A DNA stretch of 64,000 nucleotides from an uncultured bacterium (GTDB lineage: Bacteria; Desulfobacterota; BSN033; UBA1163): the NCBI GenBank assembly GCA_938002255.1, contig CALLAL010000038.1, forward strand, positions 20,711 through 84,710, in the 5' to 3' direction. Positions 7,792 through 17,337 of the stretch are shown piece after piece. Position 1 is the stretch's first letter, and each line of letters opens with the position of its first letter. The notes below the pieces were generated by a model. It was not told the origin of the DNA. It worked only from the letters and a program-made list of their open reading frames with translations, and did no database searches. Both the position numbers and the translations under genes were made by a program.

Positions 7792-9459
7792 ATGAGTAAG
7801 GTTAATAATCATACCATGGAACCCGAACTGATCTTCACCCAATTCGAAAAGATGTGTGAAAAGTACCCAGAACGGGCGGCGGTCATCTATTTAGGGGAAA
7901 AATTTACCTATGCCCGATTGCGAGATCTCATAAACAGGTTTGCCACAGCTTTAAATCGCCTGGGCGTTCGAAAAGGAGATAAAGTCCTTCTCTATCTCTC
8001 CAACTCCATTCAATGGGTGATCGCCTTTTTTGGGATTCAAAAAGTTGGAGCGGTCGTTGTACCAGTTGCTCCCATTTACACCTCTTATGAAATTGAATAT
8101 ATGATCAAGGATTCAGGCGCTGAGACAATCATCTGCCTCGACACCAATTTTGGTTATGTTCAGGACGTCTTTTCTAAAACCAATTTAAAAAGAGCTATTG
8201 TTACCAACTTGGTCGACCTCCTTCCTTTCTGGAAACGTGCTGTAGGTTTTCTATTTGATAAAATCCCCACTGGCATTGTTAAAAAAAGTGAAAAAGTCTA
8301 TTTCTTCAAAGAGTTGTTGAAACAGTCGCCTGAGCCATTAAAGGTTGACATTGATCCCTATCAAGACCTCTCTTACATTCTCTATACAGGGGGAACGACA
8401 GGTTTTCCCAAAGGGGTTCCCGGAAATCATATGGGGATGGTCTCCTACGTCAGAGATGTGATGGAGGATGTTGCCGGAGGATACATCGAGGAAGGAAAAG
8501 ACACCTACATCGCCATCAATCCACTTTTCCATATCATGGCTCTCGGGTTATTTGTCGCCATCGGATTAAATTATGGCAATACCACGATCATTATGCCCGT
8601 CCCCCAGGTCGATTCCATTTTGCGAGCAATCGAAAAATATCGGGTGCGATGGATGCTTGGAGTTCCAGCCCTCTACCGGATGATTCTCGAAAACGACCGA
8701 TTGAACCAATATGACTTGAGTTCTCTGAAATACTGTTACTGCGGTGGAGATGTGCTTCCCATCGAGGTCTTTAAGAGATGGAAGGAGCACCTTGGAGTTT
8801 CCATCTTTCAGGTCTATGGTTCTACAGAAGCAGGCCACGTGACTTACAGTCGCTTGGATCGGGAACCCGATCTTTCATCCATCGGACTTCCTCTCAAAAG
8901 TAGAGAATGCAAGGTGGTGGACCCCGACACCCTCGAAGCTGTGCCTATTGGCGAAGTAGGAGAACTGGTTGTCACGTCTGACACTACTTTGAAATATTAC
9001 TGGAACAAACCTGATGAAACAAAGCGATCTTATGTGGAGATTGATGGAAAGGTTTACTACCGGATGGGTGATTTTGTTCGCCTGGGGGAGAAGGGAGATA
9101 TCTACTATGTTGAACGTTCCGCCGATGTGATCAAGCATAAAGCTTATCGGGTCTCTGCATCTGAAATCGAGGCTGTGTTACAGGACCATCCGACCGTCGT
9201 CGGAGCCTGTGTGGTTGGTGTGCCGGATCCAAAGGTGGGAGAGCGGATTAAAGCGATCGTCGTTTTGAAAGAGGATGCACGAGGAGTCGATGCCTCTGAA
9301 TTGATTCGGTGGTGTCGCGAGAGACTTGCCCCTTACAAAATTCCTCAGTACATCGAATTTAGGGATATGTTACCTAAATCAAAAGTTGGAAAACTCCTGA
9401 GAAGGGAAATCAGAAGTGAGGAACAACGGAAGGTTTCCCAGGAGAAGACTAAGTGGTAA
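7792..9459 (+). CDS. AMP-forming acyl-CoA synthetase (fatty- or aryl-acid:CoA ligase)
   Basis: Activates a carboxylic acid to its CoA thioester using ATP through an acyl-adenylate. ANL-family motifs are clear: the phosphate loop YTGGTTGFPKG at about residues 197-207, the A5 motif QVYGSTEAGH at about 341, the hinge region around YRMGDFVRLG and YVERSADVIK, and the catalytic lysine region PKSKVGKLLRRE near residue 535. The 555-residue length fits medium- or long-chain and aryl-acid ligases. Its place between LivG and LivF suggests that it activates the imported substrate. ATG 7792 is chosen over a TTG two codons upstream; neither has a good ribosome site. The exact substrate is not readable. Confidence 0.87.
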   Translation: MSKVNNHTMEPELIFTQFEKMCEKYPERAAVIYLGEKFTYARLRDLINRFATALNRLGVRKGDKVLLYLSNSIQWVIAFFGIQKVGAVVVPVAPIYTSYEIEYMIKDSGAETIICLDTNFGYVQDVFSKTNLKRAIVTNLVDLLPFWKRAVGFLFDKIPTGIVKKSEKVYFFKELLKQSPEPLKVDIDPYQDLSYILYTGGTTGFPKGVPGNHMGMVSYVRDVMEDVAGGYIEEGKDTYIAINPLFHIMALGLFVAIGLNYGNTTIIMPVPQVDSILRAIEKYRVRWMLGVPALYRMILENDRLNQYDLSSLKYCYCGGDVLPIEVFKRWKEHLGVSIFQVYGSTEAGHVTYSRLDREPDLSSIGLPLKSRECKVVDPDTLEAVPIGEVGELVVTSDTTLKYYWNKPDETKRSYVEIDGKVYYRMGDFVRLGEKGDIYYVERSADVIKHKAYRVSASEIEAVLQDHPTVVGACVVGVPDPKVGERIKAIVVLKEDARGVDASELIRWCRERLAPYKIPQYIEFRDMLPKSKVGKLLRREIRSEEQRKVSQEKTKW

Positions 9460-9505
9460 GAGGAGAGGTTGAGTAAGGACATTGCCTTAAAATAGAGGTG
9501 TTGAA

Positions 9506-10252
9506 GTGCTGGAAATCAAAAACCTGATGGTCTTTTACGAAAATGCCGTTGCCATTAATAACATCAATATGACATGCCAAGGGGGAAAAGTGACTGGCAT
9601 TTTCGGTGCGAACAGCGCGGGCAAATCTACCTTGATGTACACCATCTCTGGAATCATCTTGGATATCAAAAAAAAGGAAGAGATGAAGGGAGGAGAAAGA
9701 ATTACAGTTCTGGGCCAGATGACATTTGAAGGAATGGACATCACCTCCATGAAGCCCAGCGAGAGAGCCAAAAAGGGGATCATCCTCTGTCCAGAAAGAC
9801 GAAGAATTTTTGCGGAGAGCAGTACTCTTGAAAATTTAAAAATTGGCGGTTATTTGGCAACGAAGACTCAAGCAAAAAAGACCCTGGACTATGTCTTCCA
9901 CATTTTTCCAGCCTTAAACAACTTGAAAGGCAGAGAAGGAGGATTCCTCAGCGGTGGAGAACAACAGATGCTTGCTATCGGAAGAGCCTTAATGGCACAA
10001 CCCAAATTGCTTCTCCTCGACGAACCCCTCTTGGGCTTGAGCCCTCTGATGGAGGCAATGCTCGCCAGAGCTGTTCGTGACATTAATCGCCAGACAGGCA
10101 TCACAATTCTCATCTCCGAACAATATGCCCGTCCTATTTTACCGATCGTCGATTATGGATATATCCTGGAAAATGGGGGAGCGGTCCTGGAAGGAAATTC
10201 ACAAGAATTGATGGATAACCCTGATGTAAAATCCGCCTATTTTGGATTATGA
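9506..10252 (+). CDS. livF: Liv-type ABC transporter ATP-binding protein (LivF-like)
   Basis: Second ATPase subunit of the importer, 248 residues. Walker A is GANSAGKST (serine where most have GAG), the signature is FLSGGEQQMLAIGRALM, and Walker B is LLLLDEPLLGLSP; the LivF tail YILENGGAVLEGNSQELMDNPDVKSAYFG closes the protein. A small insertion after Walker A (KKKEEMKGGERITVLG) lengthens the first lobe. The start is GTG 9506 with AGAGGTG a few bases upstream. It closes cluster 1 and nearly touches the nitroreductase gene. Confidence 0.9.
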   Translation: MLEIKNLMVFYENAVAINNINMTCQGGKVTGIFGANSAGKSTLMYTISGIILDIKKKEEMKGGERITVLGQMTFEGMDITSMKPSERAKKGIILCPERRRIFAESSTLENLKIGGYLATKTQAKKTLDYVFHIFPALNNLKGREGGFLSGGEQQMLAIGRALMAQPKLLLLDEPLLGLSPLMEAMLARAVRDINRQTGITILISEQYARPILPIVDYGYILENGGAVLEGNSQELMDNPDVKSAYFGL

Positions 10253-10268
10253 GGCAAGGAGGAATCTC

Positions 10269-10841
10269 GTGGATCTTTTTACAGCCATAAAAGGAAGACG
10301 GAGTTGCCGGAATTTTCTTCCCGAACCCATCGATCAAGCCACAATTGAAAAACTTCTGGAAGCTGCAACCTGGGCCCCTTCCCCTCTTAATACCCAACCC
10401 TGGGAATTTATAGTCATCACCAATCCTGAAGTGAAAGAAAAAATTTTTTCTGAAGGAGAGAGATGCCGAAAGTGGGCGCTTGAGAAAACGGGCTGGAAGT
10501 GGCTGGGTGCCTATTCGATCGATTTTTTAAAAATTGCTCCGGTGATCATTGCGGTGATTGGAGATCCGAAAAAGAGCGGAGTGGATATGTTTACTGAAGA
10601 AGGCCCGATGGGATATCAGGCAGCCTGTGCCGCTGCCATCCAGAACATGCACCTTGCTGCCCACAGCCTTGGATTGAGCAGTCTCTGGTTTACCCTGTTC
10701 GATAAGAAAGTCCTGAGAGAAATCCTTGGCATTGCTTTTGAGAAGATGCCTCTGGCATTAGTCTGCATCGGAAAGCCGGAAAGCTCTTCCGCCTCTCCCC
10801 CCCGAAAAGATTATAAAGAGAAAACCACCTATCTCTATTAG
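10269..10841 (+). CDS. Nitroreductase-family flavoprotein
   Basis: Predicted FMN-dependent NAD(P)H oxidoreductase, 190 residues. The N-terminal motif IKGRRSCRNFLPEPI and APSPLNTQPWEFIV (about residues 36-49) are typical FMN-binding elements of the nitroreductase fold, and GYQAACAAAIQNMHLAAHSLGL is the conserved helix. I start at GTG 10269 because AAGGAGG lies seven bases upstream; an in-frame TTG at 10242 inside the livF end has no site. It sits 16 bases after livF and may be co-transcribed. The substrate is unknown; family members reduce nitro groups, enones, flavins or act as dehalogenases. Confidence 0.82.
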   Translation: MDLFTAIKGRRSCRNFLPEPIDQATIEKLLEAATWAPSPLNTQPWEFIVITNPEVKEKIFSEGERCRKWALEKTGWKWLGAYSIDFLKIAPVIIAVIGDPKKSGVDMFTEEGPMGYQAACAAAIQNMHLAAHSLGLSSLWFTLFDKKVLREILGIAFEKMPLALVCIGKPESSSASPPRKDYKEKTTYLY

Positions 10842-10962
10842 GCTCTCTCTTCAGTGGGCCAATCCCTTCCAAGAATGAGAAAACCTTCTGCCTTGACACA
10901 TTGCTTCTCTTCTCCTATGATTTTCACTGTTATTCATTTTCAAAGATATGAGGATCAGACCA

Positions 10963-11787
10963 ATGGAGATTATCGATTTTCACACTCATTATGTAAGAAA
11001 GGAATTCCTCAACCCTACCTGGCGAAATTATTTAGAGTCCATTAACCCTGATTTTTATACAAGGATCGAAGAATTCAGTCAGAGACCCGACCTCTTCGCT
11101 GCTTATTTAAAATCCCAGGGGGTCCAATATGCCGTGGTCCTGGCTGAAGTCGCTCCGGCTACCAGCGGTCATGTCCCGACAGAAGAGGTCATCGAATTTT
11201 GTCGAGGGCAGGAGATGCTCATCCCTTTTGCCTCTTTGAATCCGAATCTTCATGGAGATTTAGTGGGAATGCTCGAAGAACAGGTAAAAAACGGAGGGAT
11301 CAGAGGGATAAAATTTCTTCCCTCATACCAGTTCTATTACCCGAATGAAGCCAGGCTTTATCCCCTCTATCAGAAGGCTCAGGAGTTAGGACTACCGGTG
11401 ATCTATCATATCGGAACATCGATCTTTAAGGGAACAAGATTGAAATATTGTGATCCGATCCATCTCGATGATGTTGCCGTTGACTTCCCCTATCTCAAAA
11501 TCGTCATGGCTCACAGTGGTCGGAGTTTTTGGTATGACAAATGTTTTTATCTCTCCCGCCTTCATAAAAACCTTTACATGGATATCACTGGATTACCCCC
11601 TCAAAATCTTCTCAACTACTTTCCTGAACTGGAAAAAAACAGTGAAAAGATTATCTTCGGATCGGATTGGCCCACCATGCCTGTAAGCATTACAAAAAAT
11701 GTTGATACCATCAAATCTCTTCCCCTAAAAGATAAAACGATCGAATCCATTCTTTATCGGAATGCTTATAGGATCCTCTTTGATTGA
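10963..11787 (+). CDS. Amidohydrolase-family metal-dependent hydrolase or decarboxylase (amidohydrolase_2 type)
   Basis: TIM-barrel metalloenzyme of 274 residues. The first metal motif FHTH is near residues 5-8, the barrel histidine is in IYHIGTS, MAHSG follows, and the C-terminal aspartate is in IIFGSDWPT. This pattern is that of the amidohydrolase_2 group, which includes ACMSD-like decarboxylases and lactone hydrolases. ATG 10963 has GAGGA eight bases upstream and gives a protein starting MEIIDFHTH; an ATG five codons earlier lacks a site. It may process the imported compound or its CoA derivative, but nothing in the context proves a substrate. Confidence 0.78.
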   Translation: MEIIDFHTHYVRKEFLNPTWRNYLESINPDFYTRIEEFSQRPDLFAAYLKSQGVQYAVVLAEVAPATSGHVPTEEVIEFCRGQEMLIPFASLNPNLHGDLVGMLEEQVKNGGIRGIKFLPSYQFYYPNEARLYPLYQKAQELGLPVIYHIGTSIFKGTRLKYCDPIHLDDVAVDFPYLKIVMAHSGRSFWYDKCFYLSRLHKNLYMDITGLPPQNLLNYFPELEKNSEKIIFGSDWPTMPVSITKNVDTIKSLPLKDKTIESILYRNAYRILFD

Positions 11788-11800
11788 ATCAAAGAGATCC
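11771..11800 (+). terminator. Possible weak terminator overlapping the amidohydrolase stop
   Basis: GGATCCTCTTTGATT (11771-11785) is nearly complementary to AATCAAAGAGATCC (11787-11800), giving a long stem with one bulge around the TGA stop. Only a short TTT follows, so termination would be weak. Confidence 0.4.
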
Positions 11801-12218
11801 TTTGGCCCTTCAAAAGACTCTTATTCCAAATCTATAAGATTTTTAACAAGAATCTGCTCAACAAATGATTTTTTTCACATTTTACGTAAACTGGCATTTT
11901 TTTCTTGACAAAATTTTTTTCTTTTGATAAGAAGAGGGGGCGTTTTCAGGGTGGTGCTTTCCGGCTCAATTTTTCACATCTCGTTTTCCATAAATATGTA
12001 CGGGTTGGACCGAGACTTACCAAAGGGTCTCTAATAAAAAGAGAGGCAGAGCCAAATAAAGATGAAGGGAAAACACATGGGCCTTCTCCTTGGCGAATCA
12101 AGTCTTCTCTGCAGGTCTTTCCTTTCTCTCTTTCCCTCTCAACCGTTTCCCATCAAAGAATCTGATTTACAACCCTATGATCAATCGCGAGTCATCTCTT
12201 TTGCGAAAGGAGTCCTTG
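11801..12218 (+). promoter_or_regulatory. Long gene-free leader of Liv cluster 2 with candidate promoter
   Basis: This 418-bp gap holds no convincing gene. It contains an operator-like palindrome (11878-11893), a TTGACA at 11905-11910 followed at about 17 bp by a weak TAAGAA, and a long leader before ATG 12219. The leader includes a small hairpin TCTCT-AATAAAA-AGAGA near 12030. An 86-codon open frame across it lacks a ribosome site and protein-like composition. The long 5' leader could be regulatory, but I recognise no riboswitch. Confidence 0.4.
11878..11893. promoter_or_regulatory. Candidate operator 1 (CATTTTACGTAAACTG)
   Basis: A 16-bp near-palindrome built around TTTACGTAAA, upstream of Liv cluster 2. 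It matches the sites at 22575-22590 and 42748-42763 to the consensus CANTTTACGTAAANTG. TTCACA (11874-11879), a possible -35 element, overlaps its left edge at the same offset as at 42744. The MerR regulator at 22604 is the best candidate binder. Confidence 0.5.
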
Positions 12219-13028
12219 ATGGCTGTCACCAATGAAGTTCAACTAAAAGTGGAGAACATCCATATGGCTTTCGGCGGTGTCCAAGCCTTATTGGGTGTCA
12301 GTTTTGAGGTAAAAAAAGGGGAGATCTTTTCCATCATCGGCCCAAACGGTGCGGGTAAAACTGTGCTGTTAAATTGTATCAATGGACTGTATACGCCTCA
12401 GAAGGGTAAGGTCAGCTTCGAGGGAGAAGATATCTCCCGATTAAAGCCCTATCAAAGGGCTCAGTGGGGCATTTCAAGAACTTTTCAGAAGCTGGAACTC
12501 TTTAGGGGAGCGACGGTACTTGACAATATCAGATTAGGTCGTCATATCCACATGAAATCTGGACTTCTGAGTTGTTCCCTCTATTTCGGGAAAACGGCGC
12601 GTGAGGAAATCGAACACAGAGATTTCATCGAAAGAGAGATCATCGACCTCCTCGAAATAGAACACATTCGCCATAAAGTCGTTGGCATGCTTCCTTATGG
12701 ATTGCAAAAACGCGTTGAGTTGGCAAGAGCCCTGGCTCTCAACCCAAAGGTCATTCTCTTAGACGAACCTCTGGCTGGGCTCAATCTCGAAGAAGTTGAA
12801 GATATGGCCAGGTTTATTCTTGACATCAATGAAGAAGAGCGATGGCAGACGACCTGTGTTTTAGTGGAACATGATATGGGGGTTGTCATGGATATTTCTC
12901 ATCGGGTCATGGCCCTCAATTTCGGAGAAAAAATTGCCGAGGGAACACCACCCGAGGTACAGAAAAACCCCAATGTGATTAAAGCCTATTTAGGAGAGGC
13001 GGAGGATCTCTATGTCACACGTCGGTAA
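12219..13028 (+). CDS. livG: Liv-type ABC transporter ATP-binding protein, cluster 2 (LivG-like)
   Basis: ATPase subunit of the second importer, 269 residues. Walker A is GPNGAGKTV, the signature region is MLPYGLQKRVELARALAL, Walker B is VILLDEPLAGLN, and VLVEHDMGVVM carries the switch histidine; the tail GEKIAEGTPPEVQKNPNVIKAYLG is LivG-type. Here the LPYG signature is intact, unlike the paralogue at 6882. ATG 12219 has AAAGGAG six bases upstream, so the long in-frame upstream extension is rejected. It overlaps the next gene, an acyl-CoA ligase, by 17 bases. Confidence 0.9.
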   Translation: MAVTNEVQLKVENIHMAFGGVQALLGVSFEVKKGEIFSIIGPNGAGKTVLLNCINGLYTPQKGKVSFEGEDISRLKPYQRAQWGISRTFQKLELFRGATVLDNIRLGRHIHMKSGLLSCSLYFGKTAREEIEHRDFIEREIIDLLEIEHIRHKVVGMLPYGLQKRVELARALALNPKVILLDEPLAGLNLEEVEDMARFILDINEEERWQTTCVLVEHDMGVVMDISHRVMALNFGEKIAEGTPPEVQKNPNVIKAYLGEAEDLYVTRR

Positions 13029-14946
13029 CCGTCGAGAAATCGAAATCACCAAAGATCTCACCATTCCCAAACTCTGGTTGCAGGCTGCAAAAAAGTACGG
13101 CGATAAGAAGGTAGCTATGCGTGAAAAGGAGTTTGGGATTTGGGTCCCGATCACTTGGAAGCAATATTATGAGAACGTAAAATATATCGCCTTGGGGATG
13201 ATCGCTTTAGGCCTCGAACGCGGAGACAAAGTGGCCATGATCGGGGATAACCGGCCCGAAGCCCTCTGGGCAGAAATGGCTGCTATGTGCGTGGGAGGCA
13301 TTGGCGTGTGGTTGTTTCAGGATTCCTTAATTGATGAAGTCCAGTATATCATTGACCATGCTGACGCAAAATTGATGGTTGGAGAGGGTCAAGAAGAAGT
13401 GGACAAGTGCTTGATGATCAAAGATAAATGCCCAAAGTTAAAAAAGATGCTCTGGGACGATCCAAAGGGTTTAAGGGATTACACCGATCCCATTCTCATC
13501 AGCCTTAAAGAAGTAATGAAGATGGGGCAGGAAGTAGAACGAAAAGAGCCAGGACTCTTCGAAGATACAATCTCCAAGGGAAAAGCAGACGATATCTGCC
13601 TCCTTTTTTATACCTCAGGAACGACAGCCCTTCCCAAGGGGGCTCTTTTGAGCCACTACAACATGCTTACCATGGGTCAGAATCTGATGAGGGTGGATCC
13701 TTATTTTGAGACAGATGATTTTGTGTCTTATCTGCCCTTTGCATGGATTGGTGAACAGATGATGTCCATCTCCTGCGGGATTCAAGCAGGGTTTACCCTA
13801 AATTTTCCTGAGGAGCCGGAAACAGCCCAGGAGAATATTAGAGAAATTGGTCCGCACGTCATGTTCGCTCCCCCTCGGGTCTATGAACAGATGGTGCGTA
13901 ATGTCCAGGTGAAATATCTTGATGCTTCCTGGTCAAAACGAAAAGCCTATGAACTGGCGATGAAGATTGGTTACCACGTTGCTGAGTTGAAATTTACCAA
14001 AAAACCCGTTCCCCTTCATTGGAAACTTCTCAACTACTTAGCTTACCTGGGAGTCCATAAAAAATTGAAAGACCATCTTGGACTTTCAAGGATTAGGGAT
14101 ACCTACACCGGGGGGGCCGCCATGGGCCCGGATCATTTTCGATTTTTTCACGCTATCGGTGTAAACCTGAAACAGATTTATGGTCAAACCGAAATCGCAG
14201 GGATCTCAGTCCTTCACCGAGATGGAGATATTAAATTTGACACCGTTGGCATCCCTATTCCTGAGACAGAAGTGAAGATCACTCCAGAAGGAGAAATCAT
14301 CTCCAAGAGCCCTTCTGTATTTCAAGGGTATTACAAGATGCCCGAAGAAACAGCAAAAACCCTTAGAGAGGGATGGCTCCACTCAGGAGATACGGGATTC
14401 ATCGATGCCGATGGTCATCTCGTCGTCTTTGACCGGACCAAGGATGTGATGACCTTAAGTGATGGAACAAAATTCGCTCCACAATATTTGGAAACTCGAC
14501 TCAAATTTAGTCCCTTTATTAAAGATGTGTGGGCCATTGGAGACAAAAGGCCTTTTGTTACCACGGTGATCTGCATTGACTACAACGTGGTGGGGAAATG
14601 GGCAGAAGATCGAAACATCGTCTATTCCAGCTATCCTGAACTTTCGCAAATCCCTCAGGTTTATGAACTCATTCAAAAAGAGATCGTCAAAATGAATCGG
14701 GATCTTCCGCCTGTCGCACGAGTGAAGAAGTTTGTCAACCTTTTTAAGGAATTTGATGCAGATGACGACGAGTTAACCCGAACACGAAAACTGAGAAGAG
14801 CGTTTGTTGAAGAGCGTTACAAAGACATTGTAAATGGCCTTTATTCTGATGTTCATACCGTCCATATGGACACTAATATCACTTACGAAGACGGGCGGGT
14901 CGTTCACATCAAAACAGACATGAAAGTCATGGAAGTTCCGCAGTAA
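13012..14946 (+). CDS. Long-chain-type AMP-dependent acyl-CoA synthetase
   Basis: ATP-dependent acid:CoA ligase of 644 residues. The phosphate loop YTSGTTALPKGA lies at about residues 198-209, the A5 motif QIYGQTEIAG at about 393, and the A8 region WLHSGDTGFIDADGHLVVFDRTKD near 460-483. The extended C-terminal lobe is of the FadD15/long-chain type, larger than that of the ligase at 7792. The gene starts inside the end of livG with GGAGG just upstream, which means tight coupling to the transporter and supports a role in activating its substrate. Membrane association is common for this group; no clear transmembrane helix is seen. Confidence 0.87.
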   Translation: MSHVGNRREIEITKDLTIPKLWLQAAKKYGDKKVAMREKEFGIWVPITWKQYYENVKYIALGMIALGLERGDKVAMIGDNRPEALWAEMAAMCVGGIGVWLFQDSLIDEVQYIIDHADAKLMVGEGQEEVDKCLMIKDKCPKLKKMLWDDPKGLRDYTDPILISLKEVMKMGQEVERKEPGLFEDTISKGKADDICLLFYTSGTTALPKGALLSHYNMLTMGQNLMRVDPYFETDDFVSYLPFAWIGEQMMSISCGIQAGFTLNFPEEPETAQENIREIGPHVMFAPPRVYEQMVRNVQVKYLDASWSKRKAYELAMKIGYHVAELKFTKKPVPLHWKLLNYLAYLGVHKKLKDHLGLSRIRDTYTGGAAMGPDHFRFFHAIGVNLKQIYGQTEIAGISVLHRDGDIKFDTVGIPIPETEVKITPEGEIISKSPSVFQGYYKMPEETAKTLREGWLHSGDTGFIDADGHLVVFDRTKDVMTLSDGTKFAPQYLETRLKFSPFIKDVWAIGDKRPFVTTVICIDYNVVGKWAEDRNIVYSSYPELSQIPQVYELIQKEIVKMNRDLPPVARVKKFVNLFKEFDADDDELTRTRKLRRAFVEERYKDIVNGLYSDVHTVHMDTNITYEDGRVVHIKTDMKVMEVPQ

Positions 14947-14954
14947 AAAAAAAG

Positions 14955-15036
14955 AGGGTTCCAGGACCTAACGGATCAAGGGATCAGGTTTAAAAACCCT
15001 CACAACCTTGAATCCTCGAAACCGAGAATCCTTCGA
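14955..15036. repeat. Intergenic repeat family B, copy 2
   Basis: GAGGGTTCCAGGACCTAACG and AACCTTGAATCCTCGAAACC lie on either side of a central AAAAACCC, giving an imperfect inverted repeat. It uses the same words as the copies near 7679 and 25082. Confidence 0.45.
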
Positions 15037-15054
15037 GATTAAGGGGGAAAAAAT

Positions 15055-15939
15055 ATGGAGATCTTTTTACAGCTACTCATCACGGGGATTTTAGTGGGCA
15101 GTATCTATGCCCTGGTGGCGCTTGGATGGACCCTGATCTACAAATGTTCTGGGGTCCTCAACCTCGCCATGGGCGAATTGACCCTTATCGGAGCTTACGT
15201 CTGCCTGACACTTTATCATTGGGGGATCCCCTTCATCTTTGCCCTTTTGCTCACCTTGTTGATTGGATTTATTCTTGGAATCCTGACGGAGGTCCTTTTT
15301 TTGAGACCCATGGTGGGTGAGCCCGTCCTCACGGTGATTATGGTAACCGTGGGTCTTGCGTTCTTTTTCAAAGGCCTTGTCATGCTCGTATGGGGAACCG
15401 ATACGGTGGTCTTCTCTCCACCTGTCTTTCCAATGCAGCCAATTTTTATTGGAAAGATTGTGATCGGACAAGTGTTTTTGTGGGCTTTTGTGGCTTCTCT
15501 CGTCCTTCTGGTGGCTTTTGTTTCATTCTTTAAATTTACCAAGTGGGGCCTTTCCATGCAGGCCACCGCTGATGATGAAATGGCTGCCCTCTCTCTCGGG
15601 GTAAATGCAAAAGTTGTTTACGCTCTGGCGTGGGCGATCGCCTTTATGGCTGCCGGGGTAGGAGGAACATTGCTGGGAAATATCAATGGCCTTAATATCT
15701 CTGTAGGGTATCTTGGCCTTCTGGTCTTACCTGCCGTTGTCTTGGGTGGTCTTAATTCGATTCCTGGTGCTATTGTTGGAGGCTTAATCATCGGGATTTT
15801 ACAGAACCTTGCTGATGGATATCTCAGCCGATATACCCCCGGTGGAGTCAAAGATGTCTTTCCATTTGCTGTCATGGTTATCATTCTGCTCTTTAAACCT
15901 TATGGGCTTTGGGGTTGGGTCCGGATCGAACGCGTCTAA
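15055..15939 (+). CDS. livH: Liv-type ABC transporter permease 1, cluster 2 (LivH-like)
   Basis: Inner-membrane permease of 294 residues with about eight hydrophobic segments. LVALGWTLIYKCSGVLNLAM near the N-terminus and VVLGGLNSIPGAIVGGLIIG near the C-terminus are LivH-family signatures. ATG 15055 follows an AAGGGGGA site. It partners the LivM-like product of the next gene and is clearly diverged from the cluster 1 LivH, so the two clusters do not look like a recent tandem duplication. Confidence 0.9.
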   Translation: MEIFLQLLITGILVGSIYALVALGWTLIYKCSGVLNLAMGELTLIGAYVCLTLYHWGIPFIFALLLTLLIGFILGILTEVLFLRPMVGEPVLTVIMVTVGLAFFFKGLVMLVWGTDTVVFSPPVFPMQPIFIGKIVIGQVFLWAFVASLVLLVAFVSFFKFTKWGLSMQATADDEMAALSLGVNAKVVYALAWAIAFMAAGVGGTLLGNINGLNISVGYLGLLVLPAVVLGGLNSIPGAIVGGLIIGILQNLADGYLSRYTPGGVKDVFPFAVMVIILLFKPYGLWGWVRIERV

Positions 15940-16077
15940 ATGAATCGTAAAAAGAGTAAGGCGTTAGGCACAAAGCCTCAACAAAAGAAACAGATGCAAG
16001 ATGAAAGATCTTGATGTTGTCATTCAACCCTTGCACCTCAGCAATTTGAGCCTTACGGTACCAATTAGGAGGTGAGT

Positions 16078-17172
16078 ATGAGTTATCGGCCTTGCGGTGT
16101 ATACCATCAATTCTACCGGCAGGACCACGCCTGGTGGCAAACCAAATTTGTTTGGGGGAAAATGATCTTCCTGGGCATCTTTATCTTTGTCCTCTTTCCA
16201 AAATTTGCGGGGATGTATCTCATTTCGGTGGCCAATGTGGTAGGCTATACCATCCTATCGGCCATGGGAGTTCAATTGTTGATTGGTTATTGTGGGCAAA
16301 TTACCCTTGGCCATGCAGCCTTTCTTGCCATGGGAGCCTATACTTGTACGCTCTTAATGCTCCAACTCCATATCCCCTACCCCATTGCCATGATTTTTGG
16401 GGGAGTTGTAGGAGGAATATGGTCTGTTCTGTTCGGATTGCCGTCTGCCCGAGTTAAAGGGTTTTATCTGATCATGACGACTATGGCGGCCCAATTTCTT
16501 ACCGTCGAATTTTTCATCACCCAATATGTGAGTCAGATCGGTGGTCGTGGAGTTGCCTTCTCTATTCCTCCAGGAACGGTCAAGATTGGCCCCTGGATGA
16601 TTCGAAACGACTTAGATGTCTATTACCTGATGGCCATCCTGGTTGTTATTTTCACATTTATTATGGCAAATCTTGGAAGGTCGAAGATCGGCCGGGCCTG
16701 GATTGCTATACGGGATAATGATATCGCCGCTGAAACCATGGGGGTGAATATCGTCTATTACAAATTACTGGCTTTTTTTGTGGCAGGTTTCTTTGGCGGG
16801 ATTGCAGGCGCTTTTTGGGTGACCTCTCTTGCCGCGGTGAGTCCAGAGCATTTCCATTTCGGCTGGTCTCTCTGGCTTGTGGGGGTCATCTTAATCGGTG
16901 GCGTTGGAAACATTCACGGAGTGATTTTTGGTTCCCTTTTTATGACGCTCATCCCAGAAGGGCTTAAATTTTTCATATTTATATTAACCCAGAATCCATT
17001 CTTCGTAAACATCATGCCTTTTTTACCCCTTTTACTGGAGAAGTTTTTGTTCGTAAAAGAAGCAGCCTTTGGGTTGGCCATTGTTCTCTTTCTCATCTAC
17101 GAACCGAATGGTTTGTCTTATCGCTGGTGGCAAATTAAGAATTATTTCAATTTATGGCCGTTTTCATATTAA
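16078..17172 (+). CDS. livM: Liv-type ABC transporter permease 2, cluster 2 (LivM-like)
   Basis: Inner-membrane permease of 364 residues, with a cytoplasmic start of about 28 residues and then about nine membrane segments. GVQLLIGYCGQITLGHAAFL and VGVILIGGVGNIHGVIFGSL are LivM hallmarks. ATG 16078 follows AGGAGGT at five bases; a GTG two codons earlier overlaps that site. The 132-bp gap before it contains GTAAGGC and GCCTTAC about 100 bp apart, a possible loose hairpin. A second binding-protein gene follows. Confidence 0.9.
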   Translation: MSYRPCGVYHQFYRQDHAWWQTKFVWGKMIFLGIFIFVLFPKFAGMYLISVANVVGYTILSAMGVQLLIGYCGQITLGHAAFLAMGAYTCTLLMLQLHIPYPIAMIFGGVVGGIWSVLFGLPSARVKGFYLIMTTMAAQFLTVEFFITQYVSQIGGRGVAFSIPPGTVKIGPWMIRNDLDVYYLMAILVVIFTFIMANLGRSKIGRAWIAIRDNDIAAETMGVNIVYYKLLAFFVAGFFGGIAGAFWVTSLAAVSPEHFHFGWSLWLVGVILIGGVGNIHGVIFGSLFMTLIPEGLKFFIFILTQNPFFVNIMPFLPLLLEKFLFVKEAAFGLAIVLFLIYEPNGLSYRWWQIKNYFNLWPFSY

Positions 17173-17337
17173 CACAGTGACAGTGTGATTGGGTCGGTGT
17201 TTACTCCTTTTGATTGAAAGCACAGACTCCTTACACTGACATGGAATGACAGAGGAGGTGATGCTCGTCAATGGATGGTGGGAGTAACTTTGGGGAAGCC
17301 ATTGATTATCTTTCAACGCATTACAGGAGGTGAGAAA

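Noticed and set aside
11905..12165. 86-codon open frame in the leader of Liv cluster 2
   Set aside because: No ribosome site, low-complexity Ser/Phe-rich composition, and it runs over the promoter and leader of the livG gene; it is probably chance.
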